DNA of 64,000 nucleotides, taken from contig NZ_LR593886.1 of assembly GCF_901538265.1 (NCBI RefSeq), forward strand, positions 1,364,001 to 1,428,000, read 5' to 3'. The notes under the pieces were generated by a model that saw only the letters and a program-made list of their open reading frames with translations, did not search any database and was not told the DNA's origin. Every line of letters starts with the position of its first letter. The stretch's first letter is position 1. This DNA comes from Gemmata massiliana. GTDB lineage: Bacteria > Planctomycetota > Planctomycetia > Gemmatales > Gemmataceae. The translations under genes were made by a program, and so were the position numbers. Positions 14,080 through 22,870 of the stretch are shown here, in pieces.

Positions 14080-14613
14080 ATGACCGAAGCGGAATGGTTG
14101 GCGTGCGAAGACCCAAGAGCGATGTTCCATTGGCTTCGCATGAACGGGACACTAAATCGACCGCGACTTGGGTTGCTTTTCGCGGCGTGTTGCGACCTTA
14201 TCCCACACTCAGTCGCTGAGCAACCGGCTCCCGGTGCGGTCCATTGGACCGACAATGAATACGATCAGGCTCCTCTCAGCGATGCGCAGTTCCAGCTTTC
14301 TGGGGCCGTCGTGGAGGCTATGCGAGCAATTGCAACCAGCGACATTCAACAGGCCGTGACTGTTGCTGTTCTCCGCGACATCTTCGGGAACCCGTTCCGC
14401 CCCGTCACCTTCTCCCCTTCGTGGCGCACCTCCACCGCGGTCACGCTGGCGGCGCAGATGTACGAGTCGCGTGACTTCAGCGCGATGCCGATCCTGGCGG
14501 ACGCGCTCCAGGACGCGGGGTGCGACAGCGCCGATGTGCTCGATCACTGCCGTGGACCGGGGCCGCACGTGCGCGGGTGCTGGGTTGTCGATCTGGTGTT
14601 GGGAAAGGAGTAA
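14080..14613 (+). CDS. Planctomycete MTEAEWL...RGCWVVDL family protein
   Basis: The 177-residue product belongs to a family expanded in Gemmata-type genomes, recognised by MTEAEWLACEDPRAM at the start, a Cys-pair block LGLLFAACCDLI, then LRDIFGNPFRPV, PILADALQDAGCDSADVL and the ending GPHVRGCWVVDLVLGK. The middle part appears shorter than in members I remember. The biochemical role of the family is unknown to me. It is probably co-transcribed with the next gene (7-base gap). Confidence 0.7.
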   Translation: MTEAEWLACEDPRAMFHWLRMNGTLNRPRLGLLFAACCDLIPHSVAEQPAPGAVHWTDNEYDQAPLSDAQFQLSGAVVEAMRAIATSDIQQAVTVAVLRDIFGNPFRPVTFSPSWRTSTAVTLAAQMYESRDFSAMPILADALQDAGCDSADVLDHCRGPGPHVRGCWVVDLVLGKE

Positions 14614-14620
14614 TACGCGC

Positions 14621-14923
14621 ATGGAAACATGCGGATTTGCTTGTCTGTATTGTGCAGCATTTTTTGTAGCAATTGCCATATTTGGCCGATGGACGGATGT
14701 AAGAGAACTCCGTCGCTTGGCGGCTTCCATTGCACCACAATCCTGTCCTGCATGTTCCGCGTCGCTTGCGTGGATTGGCTTCAGGGACATCAATCACGCC
14801 AGTATCTGGATCTCTCCAGCAGAAGGGTATTCCGTCCCAACGATTTGGGAGTTCCGGTGCCGGTGCGGGCGGGTCGTGTGGGCCATTGAGGGGCCGCAAG
14901 GAGTACGCCTTACCCTACACTGA
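14621..14923 (+). CDS. Unknown membrane-anchored zinc-ribbon-like protein
   Basis: AAAGGAG lies ten bases before ATG 14621. The 100-residue protein has one N-terminal hydrophobic span (about 5-23, including CLYCAAFFVAIAIF) and a C-terminal part with CPAC and CRCG pairs, a likely zinc ribbon, and a closing WAIEGPQGVRLTL strand. The start of the gene is noticeably AT-richer than the surroundings. It follows the previous gene closely. No family recognised. Confidence 0.55.
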   Translation: METCGFACLYCAAFFVAIAIFGRWTDVRELRRLAASIAPQSCPACSASLAWIGFRDINHASIWISPAEGYSVPTIWEFRCRCGRVVWAIEGPQGVRLTLH

Positions 14924-15024
14924 CCCATCGGCGCGGCAACCACGCCCTTCCGCTCCTCGTGACGCTGGTATAGGATCGCTCCTCGTGGCGCGCTGTTGCG
15001 CTACATTCACTTCCGGAGGAGCAC

Positions 15025-15306
15025 ATGATCGACAGCACAGCAGAGACGCTTCCCACTCTCGCGAAGCGGATCGGCAAAACGCGCATGACGGTTTGGAACT
15101 GGATCAAAAACGGGATCACGGTCGGCAACCGAAAGGTGAAGCTCTCCGCGGTCCGGGTCGGAAGGCAATGGTGTGTTCAGGCCGATTGGTACGAGCAGTT
15201 CGTCAAGGACTGCAACCCAGAACTGCCCGCGCTGCCGGAGTCACCATCGGCCCAGCAACGACGCCTGAAGGCCGAACAAGAACGCGCAAAGATCCTGATT
15301 GGGTGA
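15025..15306 (+). CDS. DUF1580-like HTH (excisionase-type) protein
   Basis: The 93-residue protein resembles the planctomycete DUF1580/excisionase-like group: MIDSTAETLPTLAKRIGKTR, then MTVWNWIKNGITVGNRKVKL as the HTH and wing, AVRVGRQWCVQADWYEQFVK, and a basic helical tail. Such proteins occur with mobile elements. GGAGGAGC precedes the ATG. It may mark the right part of the accessory island; no attachment site was identified. Confidence 0.65.
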   Translation: MIDSTAETLPTLAKRIGKTRMTVWNWIKNGITVGNRKVKLSAVRVGRQWCVQADWYEQFVKDCNPELPALPESPSAQQRRLKAEQERAKILIG

Positions 15307-15815
15307 ACGGTTGTCAGGTGTGGCTGTACCTGTTCATTAGAAGTTGGAGCGTCGATTTCCCGGGGATTTCGACCTAGTTATCTGTACAGTATTGTGATTC
15401 GTATAATCGCCGTAAGTCCTTATCCCAACAACGCTATCGTTCAGATTTATCATCCACGCTCGGTGCTTAATCAAGATCCCCTACGAAGCTTGGTCCAAGA
15501 AGTGACGCGCGATACGTTGTGTTGGCTCCTTCGGGTGGGTGTCGTTCACCGCGGGAGCCCGCACAACGTTCGGCTCCTTCGGGTGACTCGTGGCGAAGGC
15601 GCTCAACACGTTCAGTTGATTTCCCAGATGTGTCCGAAGTGTTACACGATTCGGGTCCGCAATCAGTGCGACTGAGCGAGGAGCCATCTCTGCGCGACAC
15701 CGAACTGCTGTAAAATGTGTACTCAGCAGAACGGTTCGCGGTGTGCATCGGCGCTCGGGGCCATCCCGTGTACTTGCCGGGCGCATCCAACTTTGGTCCC
15801 TAACTCGGTCCGTAA
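15307..15815. other. Gene-free stretch with short direct repeats
   Basis: I see no convincing gene. The stretch is locally AT-richer (15340-15480) and has two copies of GGCTCCTTCGGGTG about 40 bases apart in the 15525-15585 area. One open frame (15394-15675) lacks a ribosome site and looks like chance. This could be the decayed border of the accessory region. Confidence 0.4.
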
Positions 15816-16241
15816 ATGGTCAACATGCTCGGCAGCGCGAGAGCGCGTCGGATGAATCGACGTTGGGTCATGGCGGTGGTCATAGTGGGAGTCGGCGCGG
15901 CCGTGTGGTTGTGGTCGCGCGAGACGGGCCGCGCGCCCCAGGGTCGGGAGCAGCCGTTCACGGATCTGGACGCGGCCCTGGCGAGCTACAAAACGAGCGG
16001 CTGGGAATTAGACCGCGCGCCGCCCTTCCCAGGACCGTACCGGAAAACCCCGGAAGGCGAGTCGATGGTCGGCAAGGGCGGGGAAGTGGTGCGCCGCGTG
16101 GGGAACGGCAACGCAGTGGTCGAAGAGTTGCGACTGAACGGCAACCCGGAGTTCGATCAGTTGGTGGTGCAGTTGGAAACACCCAGCGGCCGACAGACAC
16201 TGGCGGTCCTCAAACGGGCACGCAAGCCACGTGGTCCCTGA
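15816..16241 (+). CDS. Unknown membrane-anchored protein
   Basis: The product is 141 residues from ATG 15816, or 129 from ATG 15852; neither start has a clear ribosome site. One span at about 18-33 (WVMAVVIVGVGAAVWLW) follows basic residues, giving a signal-anchor with the rest outside. The outer part has PFTDLDAALASYKTSGWEL and ends with beta strands EFDQLVVQLETPSGRQTLAV. No family recognised. Confidence 0.5.
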   Translation: MVNMLGSARARRMNRRWVMAVVIVGVGAAVWLWSRETGRAPQGREQPFTDLDAALASYKTSGWELDRAPPFPGPYRKTPEGESMVGKGGEVVRRVGNGNAVVEELRLNGNPEFDQLVVQLETPSGRQTLAVLKRARKPRGP

Positions 16242-16353
16242 CCGGGCGCGGAATCCGAGACCGAACCCAGCCACTGCTAGATGCGTAATTTGGTGCATCA
16301 GTTCACAATCCTTTGTGACCGGAAAACGATCTTATCCGGTAAGTGGAGGACGG

Positions 16354-16764
16354 ATGAACCGTGCGTGGGCAATTGGGGTCGCGTCGGCCGGTTTGGTGCT
16401 CGTCGGCGCGACCTGCGGGTGCATCCGGTACGGTAATCGACCGAGTGAGTGGCCGGTGTTCGGCCTGATCCTACTCGGGCCGTACCTGCTCACGGCGACC
16501 GGGTACTGGTTATCGCCGTCTGGGTTCGACCGGCTTCTCGGAGCCATCGTTGTGGTGACTGGCGCGGTGCTTACGGGGTTTGTCGTGAACGAGATGTGGC
16601 CCACACTATTTGGTGGCGAACCTGCACCTGCAATCCTTTCTTCTGTGTTCGTCGGGATGATGGTGCTGATGGTACAGTATCCGATCGGATTGGGTGTCGC
16701 ACTGAGTGGATTGACCGCACGACGCACGGGGCACCAAGCCCGACGCGACGCTGAATCACTGTAA
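16354..16764 (+). CDS. Unknown four-span membrane protein
   Basis: GTGGAGGA precedes ATG 16354. The 136-residue protein has about four hydrophobic spans (roughly 4-22, 33-52, 61-81, 95-118) and little else. It stands in a row of small unknown plus-strand genes. An upstream start at 16231 in the same frame would overlap the preceding gene and is rejected. Confidence 0.55.
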   Translation: MNRAWAIGVASAGLVLVGATCGCIRYGNRPSEWPVFGLILLGPYLLTATGYWLSPSGFDRLLGAIVVVTGAVLTGFVVNEMWPTLFGGEPAPAILSSVFVGMMVLMVQYPIGLGVALSGLTARRTGHQARRDAESL

Positions 16765-16817
16765 AGCGTGCTCGGTGAATTGTGGTGCGGGATTGCGCCC
16801 GCAGAAGGGCACGGCAA

Positions 16818-17159
16818 ATGACATTTACCACCGAAGACCTCGGTGACGTGCCGAACGTAACTCCTGCCGGAATGGACGAAATACTGGCGACTGACGCTTT
16901 CGGCGCGTTCGCGATCTTGAGTGCGTCTGATGAGGCATTCATCCAAGCGGGTAACGACTGGCAACCGGACGAGGACTGCCGGGCGTTCCTGGATGCGCAC
17001 GACTCGGACCCGTGGCTGTTGGAGCACCGTGAGTACGGGCGCCAGTTCCGGGTGGCGAGGCACGTCACGCTGGAACAGGTACGTCAGGCGTTCCACTCGT
17101 ACCTGACCGATGGTTCCGAGTGGCGCACGGGCTTCGCGTGGTCTGAGTTGCAACTGTGA
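16818..17159 (+). CDS. Unknown soluble acidic protein
   Basis: From ATG 16818 the product is 113 residues (a GTG at 16782 is the alternative). It has no membrane span and is rich in Asp/Glu and Trp: AFGAFAILSASDEAFIQAG, WQPDEDCRAFLDAHDSDPW, then HVTLEQVRQAFHSYLTDGSEW. The end with a Tyr/Trp-rich alpha/beta pattern resembles small immunity-type or SMI1-like proteins in feel only. No assignment made. Confidence 0.5.
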   Translation: MTFTTEDLGDVPNVTPAGMDEILATDAFGAFAILSASDEAFIQAGNDWQPDEDCRAFLDAHDSDPWLLEHREYGRQFRVARHVTLEQVRQAFHSYLTDGSEWRTGFAWSELQL

Positions 17160-17253
17160 GCTGATCTACCACACCCGACGCTGTAGCGCCTTCGGCAACG
17201 CGATCGGTTTGTAACTGCCAGCGTTACGGATTCGGCCTCGGAGGACGGAACGA

Positions 17254-17637
17254 ATGGAGCGGTGCCGTTATTCTTCCTACGCCATTGCTTCTTGTGTCCT
17301 CAATTTACCCTGGGTGGCATCGTTCGGTTGGTGCTTGTGGATGATCTGGACGACAAACGGCCGGGTCGCTGGGGAAATATTCCTGTTGCCCGTAATGGCG
17401 TGGTTCTGGACGGGCTTCCCGGCCGGTCTTTGTGGGTTCGTAGCCTGGATGAACATCCGCTCCTCGCCAGCCCGCCTCCGCGGGCGGTGGCTCGCGTGCC
17501 TCGGGATGCTGTTAGCTGCCGTGATCCCGGTGCTCGGCGTCGCCGAGAATTTGTGGAGCACCTACCGACAGAAGCAAATTAACTCGGAACGGCACCGTCC
17601 CGACGACCCAAGCGTTGCTCCCACGTCAACCGAGTGA
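17254..17637 (+). CDS. Unknown three-span membrane protein
   Basis: GGAGGA lies 10-12 bases before ATG 17254. The 127-residue protein has spans at about 8-33, 42-65 and 80-98 and a polar C-terminal tail. It is convergent with the kinase gene ending at 17653. No family recognised. Confidence 0.55.
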   Translation: MERCRYSSYAIASCVLNLPWVASFGWCLWMIWTTNGRVAGEIFLLPVMAWFWTGFPAGLCGFVAWMNIRSSPARLRGRWLACLGMLLAAVIPVLGVAENLWSTYRQKQINSERHRPDDPSVAPTSTE

Positions 17638-17652
17638 TTCGATTCTCAGCCC

Positions 17653-19776
17653 TCACTTCGCTTCGATCAGCTTCAGGATCGCATCGGCGAACGGGACCGC
17701 GTCGGGCGGGCCGCTCGCGGTGACGACCTTGCCGTCCACCGTCACGCCCGGCTTGTCCCAGGTCACGTTCATCTTGTCCCAGGGCAGGAACGGGTGCTTC
17801 TTGAACAGGTGATCGCAGGGGGCGACCTTCTTCCCCTTCAGCACGCCGTGCGTGGCCAAAACGCCCTGACCCACGCAGATCGCCGCGACCGGCTTGCCCG
17901 CCACCCGCATCTTCTGAATCACCGGGCCGACCGTGCCCGATGCGCGGCCCAACCCCATGTACTCCTCCGTGCGCTCGCCGCAGAAAACGAGCGCGGAGTA
18001 ATCGGTCAGGTTCATGTTCGCTTCGAGGCGCACGTCGATGGGCACGTCGTCCCCGGGCGTACCCGGCGACGGTCGGGCGCGGTCGCCCTCGAACGCGGCG
18101 GTCACCACGGTCGCGCCGCGCTCCACAAAGCGGTTGCGCACCGGCAAAAAGTCGTCCAGCCACACCCCGCTACTCGGCAGCACGAAGAGGATCTGCGCGC
18201 CCTTCTTTGTTGGAGGGGTGATCGCCGTCGGCGCGGTTGGGGAGGGCTTGCTCTTCTCACCCTTCTCGTTCTTTTCGCCTTTGTCACCCTTGGTTTGCGG
18301 CAAATCTGTTTTGGCGACCGCGGGCGGATCGGTCGGCGCATCACTCGCCTTCTTCTTACCGGTCACCACCACCGCAACCGCGATCGCAGCGAACAGGAAC
18401 AGAGCCGCGGCCGCTCCGCCGATCACGGCCCGTTTCTGCTGCTGGCGCCGCGCGGACTTCTTGGACTTCTTCGGGCGCTTATGGCGTTGGGTGTCGGTCA
18501 GGGTCGGGCCGCTCGTGATCGGGGGCGTATCGAACGCGAGCAACGCGACCGGCGCGGGCGTGTGAACGGGAGCGACCGCGACCGCGTCCACGATCTCGAA
18601 CACCGGTTCCTTCGCGGAATCGGACCGCGTGAACGGGAGCAGCGCGCTCGCCACCTCTGCCGCGGTCTGGTAGCGGTCTTCCAGTTTCTTCGCCATCATG
18701 CGTTCGAGCACATCGGCCAGCGCCGGCTGTATTTCCGGGCGAACCGTGCGGACCGGCGGCGGAGCTTCGCTCGTATGGGCGAGCAGCTTATCGATGAGCG
18801 TGGTCGCGCCGAGGAACGGCGCCTTCCCTGTGAGCAGGAAGTACAGCGTGCAGCCGAGTGAATAAATGTCGCTGCGGGCGTCGACGTCGTGCGAGTTCCG
18901 GGCCTGTTCGGGCGAGAGGTAGTCCGGCGTGCCCATGAGCACGTTCGGGTTCGTCACCCCCACATCCGCACCGCCGAGCGTTCTTCCGCCACCAAGTGGG
19001 AGCTGCGTGGTCCGGGCCGGGTCCATTTCGACCGGCGCGTCGGCCTCGTCCGCCTGGGCGAACCGGGCGAGGCCGAAGTCGAGCACCTTCACCTGCCCCT
19101 TGCGCGTCACCATCAGGTTCTGCGGCTTGATGTCGCGGTGAACCATCCCCTTTTCGGCCGCGTGTTGGAGCCCGAGCGCCGCCTGGCGCGCGAACACGCA
19201 CGCCATCGGCACCGGGAGCGGACCCTTTTTCGCGACCAGTCGGTCGAGGCTGGTGCCCTCGATGAATTCCATCGCGAGGAAGTGCAGCCCGCCCGCTTCG
19301 TCCGCGTCGTGGTAGGTGACGATGTTCGGGTGCGTGAGCTTGCCGGCGGCCTTGAACTCCTTCACGAACCGCTCGACCGCGCTGGCCTTCGCGGTCAGGT
19401 GCGGGGCGACCACTTTCAGCGCGACGACGCGCCCCATCAGGCGGTGCTCGGCCTTGTACACGACGCCCATTCCACCGGCACCGAGTTCGCTGATGATGCG
19501 ATACCGCGGGTGGTTCGCTAACGCGGGGGGAATTTTATCGCTCTTAACGGTGGGGCCGGCTGACACGATGCCCACCACGGATTTCACTGTGGGTGGCACA
19601 GCCACCGCAGCGCGGGCCAGGTCCGCGAGCGAGTCCTCGGGTACGAACTTCAGGGCTTCGCCGCACGCCGTACACCCGGCCACGTGGTCCGCGACACCGG
19701 CCAGCTCGGTCGACGACAGGTCGCCGCGTGCGAACGCGGCCAGGGTTTCCGCACGGGGGCAAGTAGCTACGGGCAT
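17653..19776 (-). CDS. Membrane Ser/Thr protein kinase fused to a DJ-1/PfpI-like domain
   Basis: This 707-residue protein has four parts. Residues 1-60 carry HVAGCTACG (H31, C35, C38), like the zinc motif of anti-sigma factors. A Hanks-type kinase spans about 92-382: P-loop ELGAGGMGVVYKA (97-109), catalytic Lys121, HRDIKPQN (213-220), DFG (233-235), GTPDYLSPE (282-290), with an unusually long activation segment. A Lys-rich stretch and one TM (about 450-472) follow. Outside the membrane, after a charged linker, residues about 526-707 resemble a DJ-1/PfpI glutamine-amidotransferase-like fold: QILFVLPSSG, DYSALVFCGERTEEYMG, and AAICVGQGVLATHGVLKG with candidate nucleophile Cys634. It lies 182 bases downstream of an ECF sigma gene on the same strand, so the pair probably forms a signalling unit. 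The outer domain may be the sensor. Confidence 0.85.
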   Translation of the reverse strand: MPVATCPRAETLAAFARGDLSSTELAGVADHVAGCTACGEALKFVPEDSLADLARAAVAVPPTVKSVVGIVSAGPTVKSDKIPPALANHPRYRIISELGAGGMGVVYKAEHRLMGRVVALKVVAPHLTAKASAVERFVKEFKAAGKLTHPNIVTYHDADEAGGLHFLAMEFIEGTSLDRLVAKKGPLPVPMACVFARQAALGLQHAAEKGMVHRDIKPQNLMVTRKGQVKVLDFGLARFAQADEADAPVEMDPARTTQLPLGGGRTLGGADVGVTNPNVLMGTPDYLSPEQARNSHDVDARSDIYSLGCTLYFLLTGKAPFLGATTLIDKLLAHTSEAPPPVRTVRPEIQPALADVLERMMAKKLEDRYQTAAEVASALLPFTRSDSAKEPVFEIVDAVAVAPVHTPAPVALLAFDTPPITSGPTLTDTQRHKRPKKSKKSARRQQQKRAVIGGAAAALFLFAAIAVAVVVTGKKKASDAPTDPPAVAKTDLPQTKGDKGEKNEKGEKSKPSPTAPTAITPPTKKGAQILFVLPSSGVWLDDFLPVRNRFVERGATVVTAAFEGDRARPSPGTPGDDVPIDVRLEANMNLTDYSALVFCGERTEEYMGLGRASGTVGPVIQKMRVAGKPVAAICVGQGVLATHGVLKGKKVAPCDHLFKKHPFLPWDKMNVTWDKPGVTVDGKVVTASGPPDAVPFADAILKLIEAK

Positions 19777-19958
19777 CGAACGGAACCTCTTCGTGGGCGA
19801 ATCCCGGCACTCGGAGGAATGATGGCACGAAAATGGGAGGATCTGTCGCTATTCGGTGCGAGAGGGCGAACAACGTGTCGATTCAGGCCCGACTCATAAT
19901 TCTACGCACCGATTGCGTTCGGCTCTTCGCCCTTGACTTGAAACTTGAGACTCACACC

Positions 19959-20543
19959 CTAACCCAACAGTCCCCCCGCTTCTTCGCGCAACCGGGCCAG
20001 AACGCGGGACTTTGCGATATAAACGGCATTCGCGGTGACGCCGGCCTCGGCCGCGACTTCCTCCGCGGACAGCCCGTCGAGGACGAACCGGCCGAATAAT
20101 TCCCAGGTGCGCGCCTCGAAGTCGGGTTTGATGCGCTCCAGCAGCTTGCGGGTGACATGGAGGTCGTGCTCGCGCTCCCAGGCCCGGGCGAAGTCGTCGG
20201 TCGGGTCTTCGAGGCGCGCGATATAGGTTCCGAAATCGGACCCGCCCGGCGCGGTCGGGTGAACTTTCCGGCCCTTCCACACGGTGCGGGCGCAGTTGGC
20301 CGCGATCGCGCGGAGCCACCCGCGGAACGCCCCCGGCTTCTCGGGGTGGACGAACTCCGGGAACCGGCGCACGACGACCGCCATGACTTCCTGGACGAGG
20401 TCATCGGCGTCGGCCCCGCGCACGTTGAGGCGCTCCGCCCACACTCGGATGAGCGGGGCATATAATTCGACGAGCCGCTCCCATGCGCCCGAATCGCGGG
20501 GGTCGCGGAGCCGCTCTAACAGTGTAGCCGATGTAACTTGCAT
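19959..20543 (-). CDS. ECF-type RNA polymerase sigma factor
   Basis: The 194-residue protein has sigma region 2 (AWERLVELYAPLIRVWAERL, ADADDLVQEVMAVVVRRFPE, GAFRGWLRAIAANCAR) and region 4 (LFGRFVLDGLSAEEVAAEAG, ANAVYIAKSRVLARLREE). ECF sigma factors direct RNA polymerase to stress or envelope regulons. It stands upstream of, and co-oriented with, the membrane kinase, a link known for several planctomycete ECF groups. It is divergent from the PAS-GAF-receiver gene. Confidence 0.9.
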   Translation of the reverse strand: MQVTSATLLERLRDPRDSGAWERLVELYAPLIRVWAERLNVRGADADDLVQEVMAVVVRRFPEFVHPEKPGAFRGWLRAIAANCARTVWKGRKVHPTAPGGSDFGTYIARLEDPTDDFARAWEREHDLHVTRKLLERIKPDFEARTWELFGRFVLDGLSAEEVAAEAGVTANAVYIAKSRVLARLREEAGGLLG

Positions 20544-20645
20544 GAACCCTCCCCCACTTCAGTCTAACCCACCGCGGGCGCTTGTGGGAACGGAAGGTTC
20601 CCGGCTATACTTTGAATGCTGCGGTTCGCCGCCCCGGAGGTGTCG

Positions 20646-22370
20646 GTGACGGAACGACCCCGACTACTACTCATCGGCCCGTCCGTCGGGTCGCTCGACG
20701 CTGCGCTCGCGGGCATCGCGGACGTGGAGCCGGTGTCGGCCGGCGCCGCCGAGATCGCGCAGCGGCTCCGGACCGGACAGTTCGAGGGCGTGATCGCCGC
20801 GCCCGACTTGGTCGCCGGGATGATCGACCGGTTCCACCGCGACGAACTCATCATCAGCCACATCGAAAAGGGCTTGGCCGTTCTCGATTCCACCGGGACC
20901 GTGCTGTGGGCGAACCCGGTGTTCCGCTCCGGGGCGCCCGGCGAGCCGGTGGGGCGCACGCTGTTCGACTTCCTCGGGAGCGACCGCGTGTCGATCGAAC
21001 ACGTTGAGAGCGCGAACGGGCGCGTGATCGCGGCCGCGACCGAGAGCGACGACCCCGCGGACCCGCTCAGCCCGGCCCGGCGCGGCGCCGCAACCGCACT
21101 ACGTGTCCACTGCCCGGCCAACACCGAACAGCCCTTTATCGAAATCGACGTCCGACCGGTGATCGCGCCCGATGGCCGGGTCAACCAGTTGACCGCGCTC
21201 GTGCGGAACGTGACCTCGCAGGTGGTCCAGCAGCAGAAGCTCGACGCGCTCCACGCGGCCGGGCGCGAACTCGCCGGCCTGGACGCGGACCAGCTTACCG
21301 ACATGAACGTCGAGGCCCGCGTCGAGTTACTCAAGTCGAACCTGCGGCGCACCATTCACGACTTGCTCCACTACGACACGATCGAGGTCCGGTTACTCGA
21401 CCGCAAAACGGACGAGCTGAAACCGCTCCTCGAAGACGGCATGCTGCCCGAGGCCGCGCAGCGGGTGCTGTTCGCGCGCCCGACCGGGAACGGGGTCACC
21501 GGGTTCGTCGCGGCCACCGGCGTGAGCTACCTGTGCCCGGACACGGCCGACGACCCGCACTACATCGCCGGCGCCGCCGGCGCCCGCAGCTCGATGACGG
21601 TGCCGCTCAAGTTCCAGGACGTGGTGATCGGCACGCTGAACGTCGAGAGCCCGCGCGTCAACGGGTTCGGGCCGGCCGACCTCCAGTTCACGGAACTCTT
21701 CAGCCGGGAAGTCGCGGCCGCGCTCCACACGCTCGACCTGCTGAGCGCCCAGCAGGTGTGTACCGCGGGGCAGTCGATCGAGTCGGTGAATAAAGAGATC
21801 GCGCTGCCGCTCGACGAGGTGCTAACCGGCGCGAGCGTGCTCCTGGAACGACTCTCGGAGGCCGACCCGGACGCGGCCGTGCGCTTGCGGCAGATCCTCG
21901 GCGCCGCCCGCCAGGTGAAGGACAGCATCGCCCAGGTCGGGCGCGACATGACCGAAGCGCCCGCGGCGGGGAACCAGCCGCTCCTGGGCAAGCAGGTGCT
22001 GGTGATCGATTCCGACGAGCGCATCCGCCGCATGGCGCACCTGATGCTCGGTCGATTGGGAGCAACGGTCGAAACGGCCGGCACCGGCGCGGACGGCATC
22101 GCGCTGGCGTCCGACGCCGACTACGACACGATCTTCCAGGAAGTGAAACCGCCGGACATGGGCGGATATGAGTGTTACCGGCGCCTGCGTGCCGCGTGCC
22201 CGTCGGCGACCGTCGCACTCACCACGGGATTCGGTTACGACGTGGCCCACTCGATCGTGAAGGCCCGCGCGGACGGGATGCGCCACGTCCTGTTCAAGCC
22301 GTTCCGCCAGGACCAGATCGTCCGCGCCGTCACCGAGGGCGACACCGCCCGCGCCGGCGCGACGGGATAA
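20646..22370 (+). CDS. PAS-GAF-receiver signalling protein with Glu in place of the phosphoacceptor Asp
   Basis: GTG 20646 follows GGAGG well; an ATG at 20616 in the same frame lacks one. The 574-residue protein has a degenerate receiver-like start (1-60), a PAS domain (about 68-200, ISHIEKGLAVLDSTGTVLWA), a GAF domain (about 245-375, PTGNGVTGFVAATGVSYLC, SMTVPLKFQDVVIGTLNVES), a helical DHp-like stretch without the His (EIALPLDEVLTGASVLLERL), and a C-terminal receiver (about 455-570: QVLVIDSDERIRR, FQEVKPPDMGG, ALTTGF, LFKPF). In the receiver the Asp that is normally phosphorylated is Glu (codon 22140-22142), while the acidic pair, Thr and Lys are kept. No ATP-binding kinase domain is present. 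It probably acts as a sensor with a fixed, phospho-like output. Confidence 0.8.
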   Translation: MTERPRLLLIGPSVGSLDAALAGIADVEPVSAGAAEIAQRLRTGQFEGVIAAPDLVAGMIDRFHRDELIISHIEKGLAVLDSTGTVLWANPVFRSGAPGEPVGRTLFDFLGSDRVSIEHVESANGRVIAAATESDDPADPLSPARRGAATALRVHCPANTEQPFIEIDVRPVIAPDGRVNQLTALVRNVTSQVVQQQKLDALHAAGRELAGLDADQLTDMNVEARVELLKSNLRRTIHDLLHYDTIEVRLLDRKTDELKPLLEDGMLPEAAQRVLFARPTGNGVTGFVAATGVSYLCPDTADDPHYIAGAAGARSSMTVPLKFQDVVIGTLNVESPRVNGFGPADLQFTELFSREVAAALHTLDLLSAQQVCTAGQSIESVNKEIALPLDEVLTGASVLLERLSEADPDAAVRLRQILGAARQVKDSIAQVGRDMTEAPAAGNQPLLGKQVLVIDSDERIRRMAHLMLGRLGATVETAGTGADGIALASDADYDTIFQEVKPPDMGGYECYRRLRAACPSATVALTTGFGYDVAHSIVKARADGMRHVLFKPFRQDQIVRAVTEGDTARAGATG

Positions 22371-22442
22371 GCACCTCTTCAACTCCGCACGCTCGTCCTG
22401 ATACACTGGTGGTATCGTCTCCGCCCCGGCGAGAGCCCTTTC

Positions 22443-22870
22443 GTGGACCGCCCCCAACTTCAACGGCTCGCGAAGGCGCGTCTCGACGATGCGGCCGCGC
22501 TCCTCGATAAGCAGCGCTGGTCCGCGGCCTATTATTTGGCCGGCACGCGATCGAGTGCGGGCTGAAAGCGTGCTTGTTAAAGCACCTCGGCGAATCCGGG
22601 GCGATATACAGCGACCCGAGTTACCTCAAGAAGCTCGCCGACTGTTGGACGCACGACCTGACGAAGCTCGTTAACCTGGCTGGACTGGACGCCGACTTCG
22701 GTGCGGCGCGAGGTGCAAACGCCGCCCTTGACGGGTTCTGGAGCGTTGTAAAGGACTGGAAAGAAACGAGCCGGTACGAGGAGCGAACCGAAACCGACGC
22801 GCGGGTGCTGCACGAGGCCGTGTCTCACGCACCCAACGGAGTGTTCCCGTGGATACAATCGCGCTGGTAG
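22443..22870 (+). pseudogene. HEPN-like protein, frameshifted
   Basis: Two frames together give one protein. Frame 1 (GTG 22443): VDRPQLQRLAKARLDDAAAL, then WSAAYYLAG, ending at a stop near 22566. Frame 2 continues EAC-type text: ...LKHLGESGAIYSDPSYLKKL, then CWTHDLTKLVNLAGL to 22870. HEPN-type proteins usually read YYLAGxAxECxLKAC at the junction; adding one base near 22535-22540 restores it (reading IECGLKACLLKHL). A single-base loss, real or a sequencing error, is therefore the simplest explanation. HEPN proteins include toxins and nucleases, though this long helical type also occurs as a partner of other proteins. The end overlaps the next gene by 22 bases. Confidence 0.7.

Noticed and set aside
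15394-15675. Plus-strand 93-codon frame in the gap after the DUF1580-like gene
   Set aside because: Contains the short direct repeats, lacks a ribosome site and motif; probably chance.
17653-19776. Reading the kinase C-terminus as a separate downstream DJ-1 protein
   Set aside because: The frame is continuous from kinase through membrane span and charged linker to the end, with no internal ribosome site seen.
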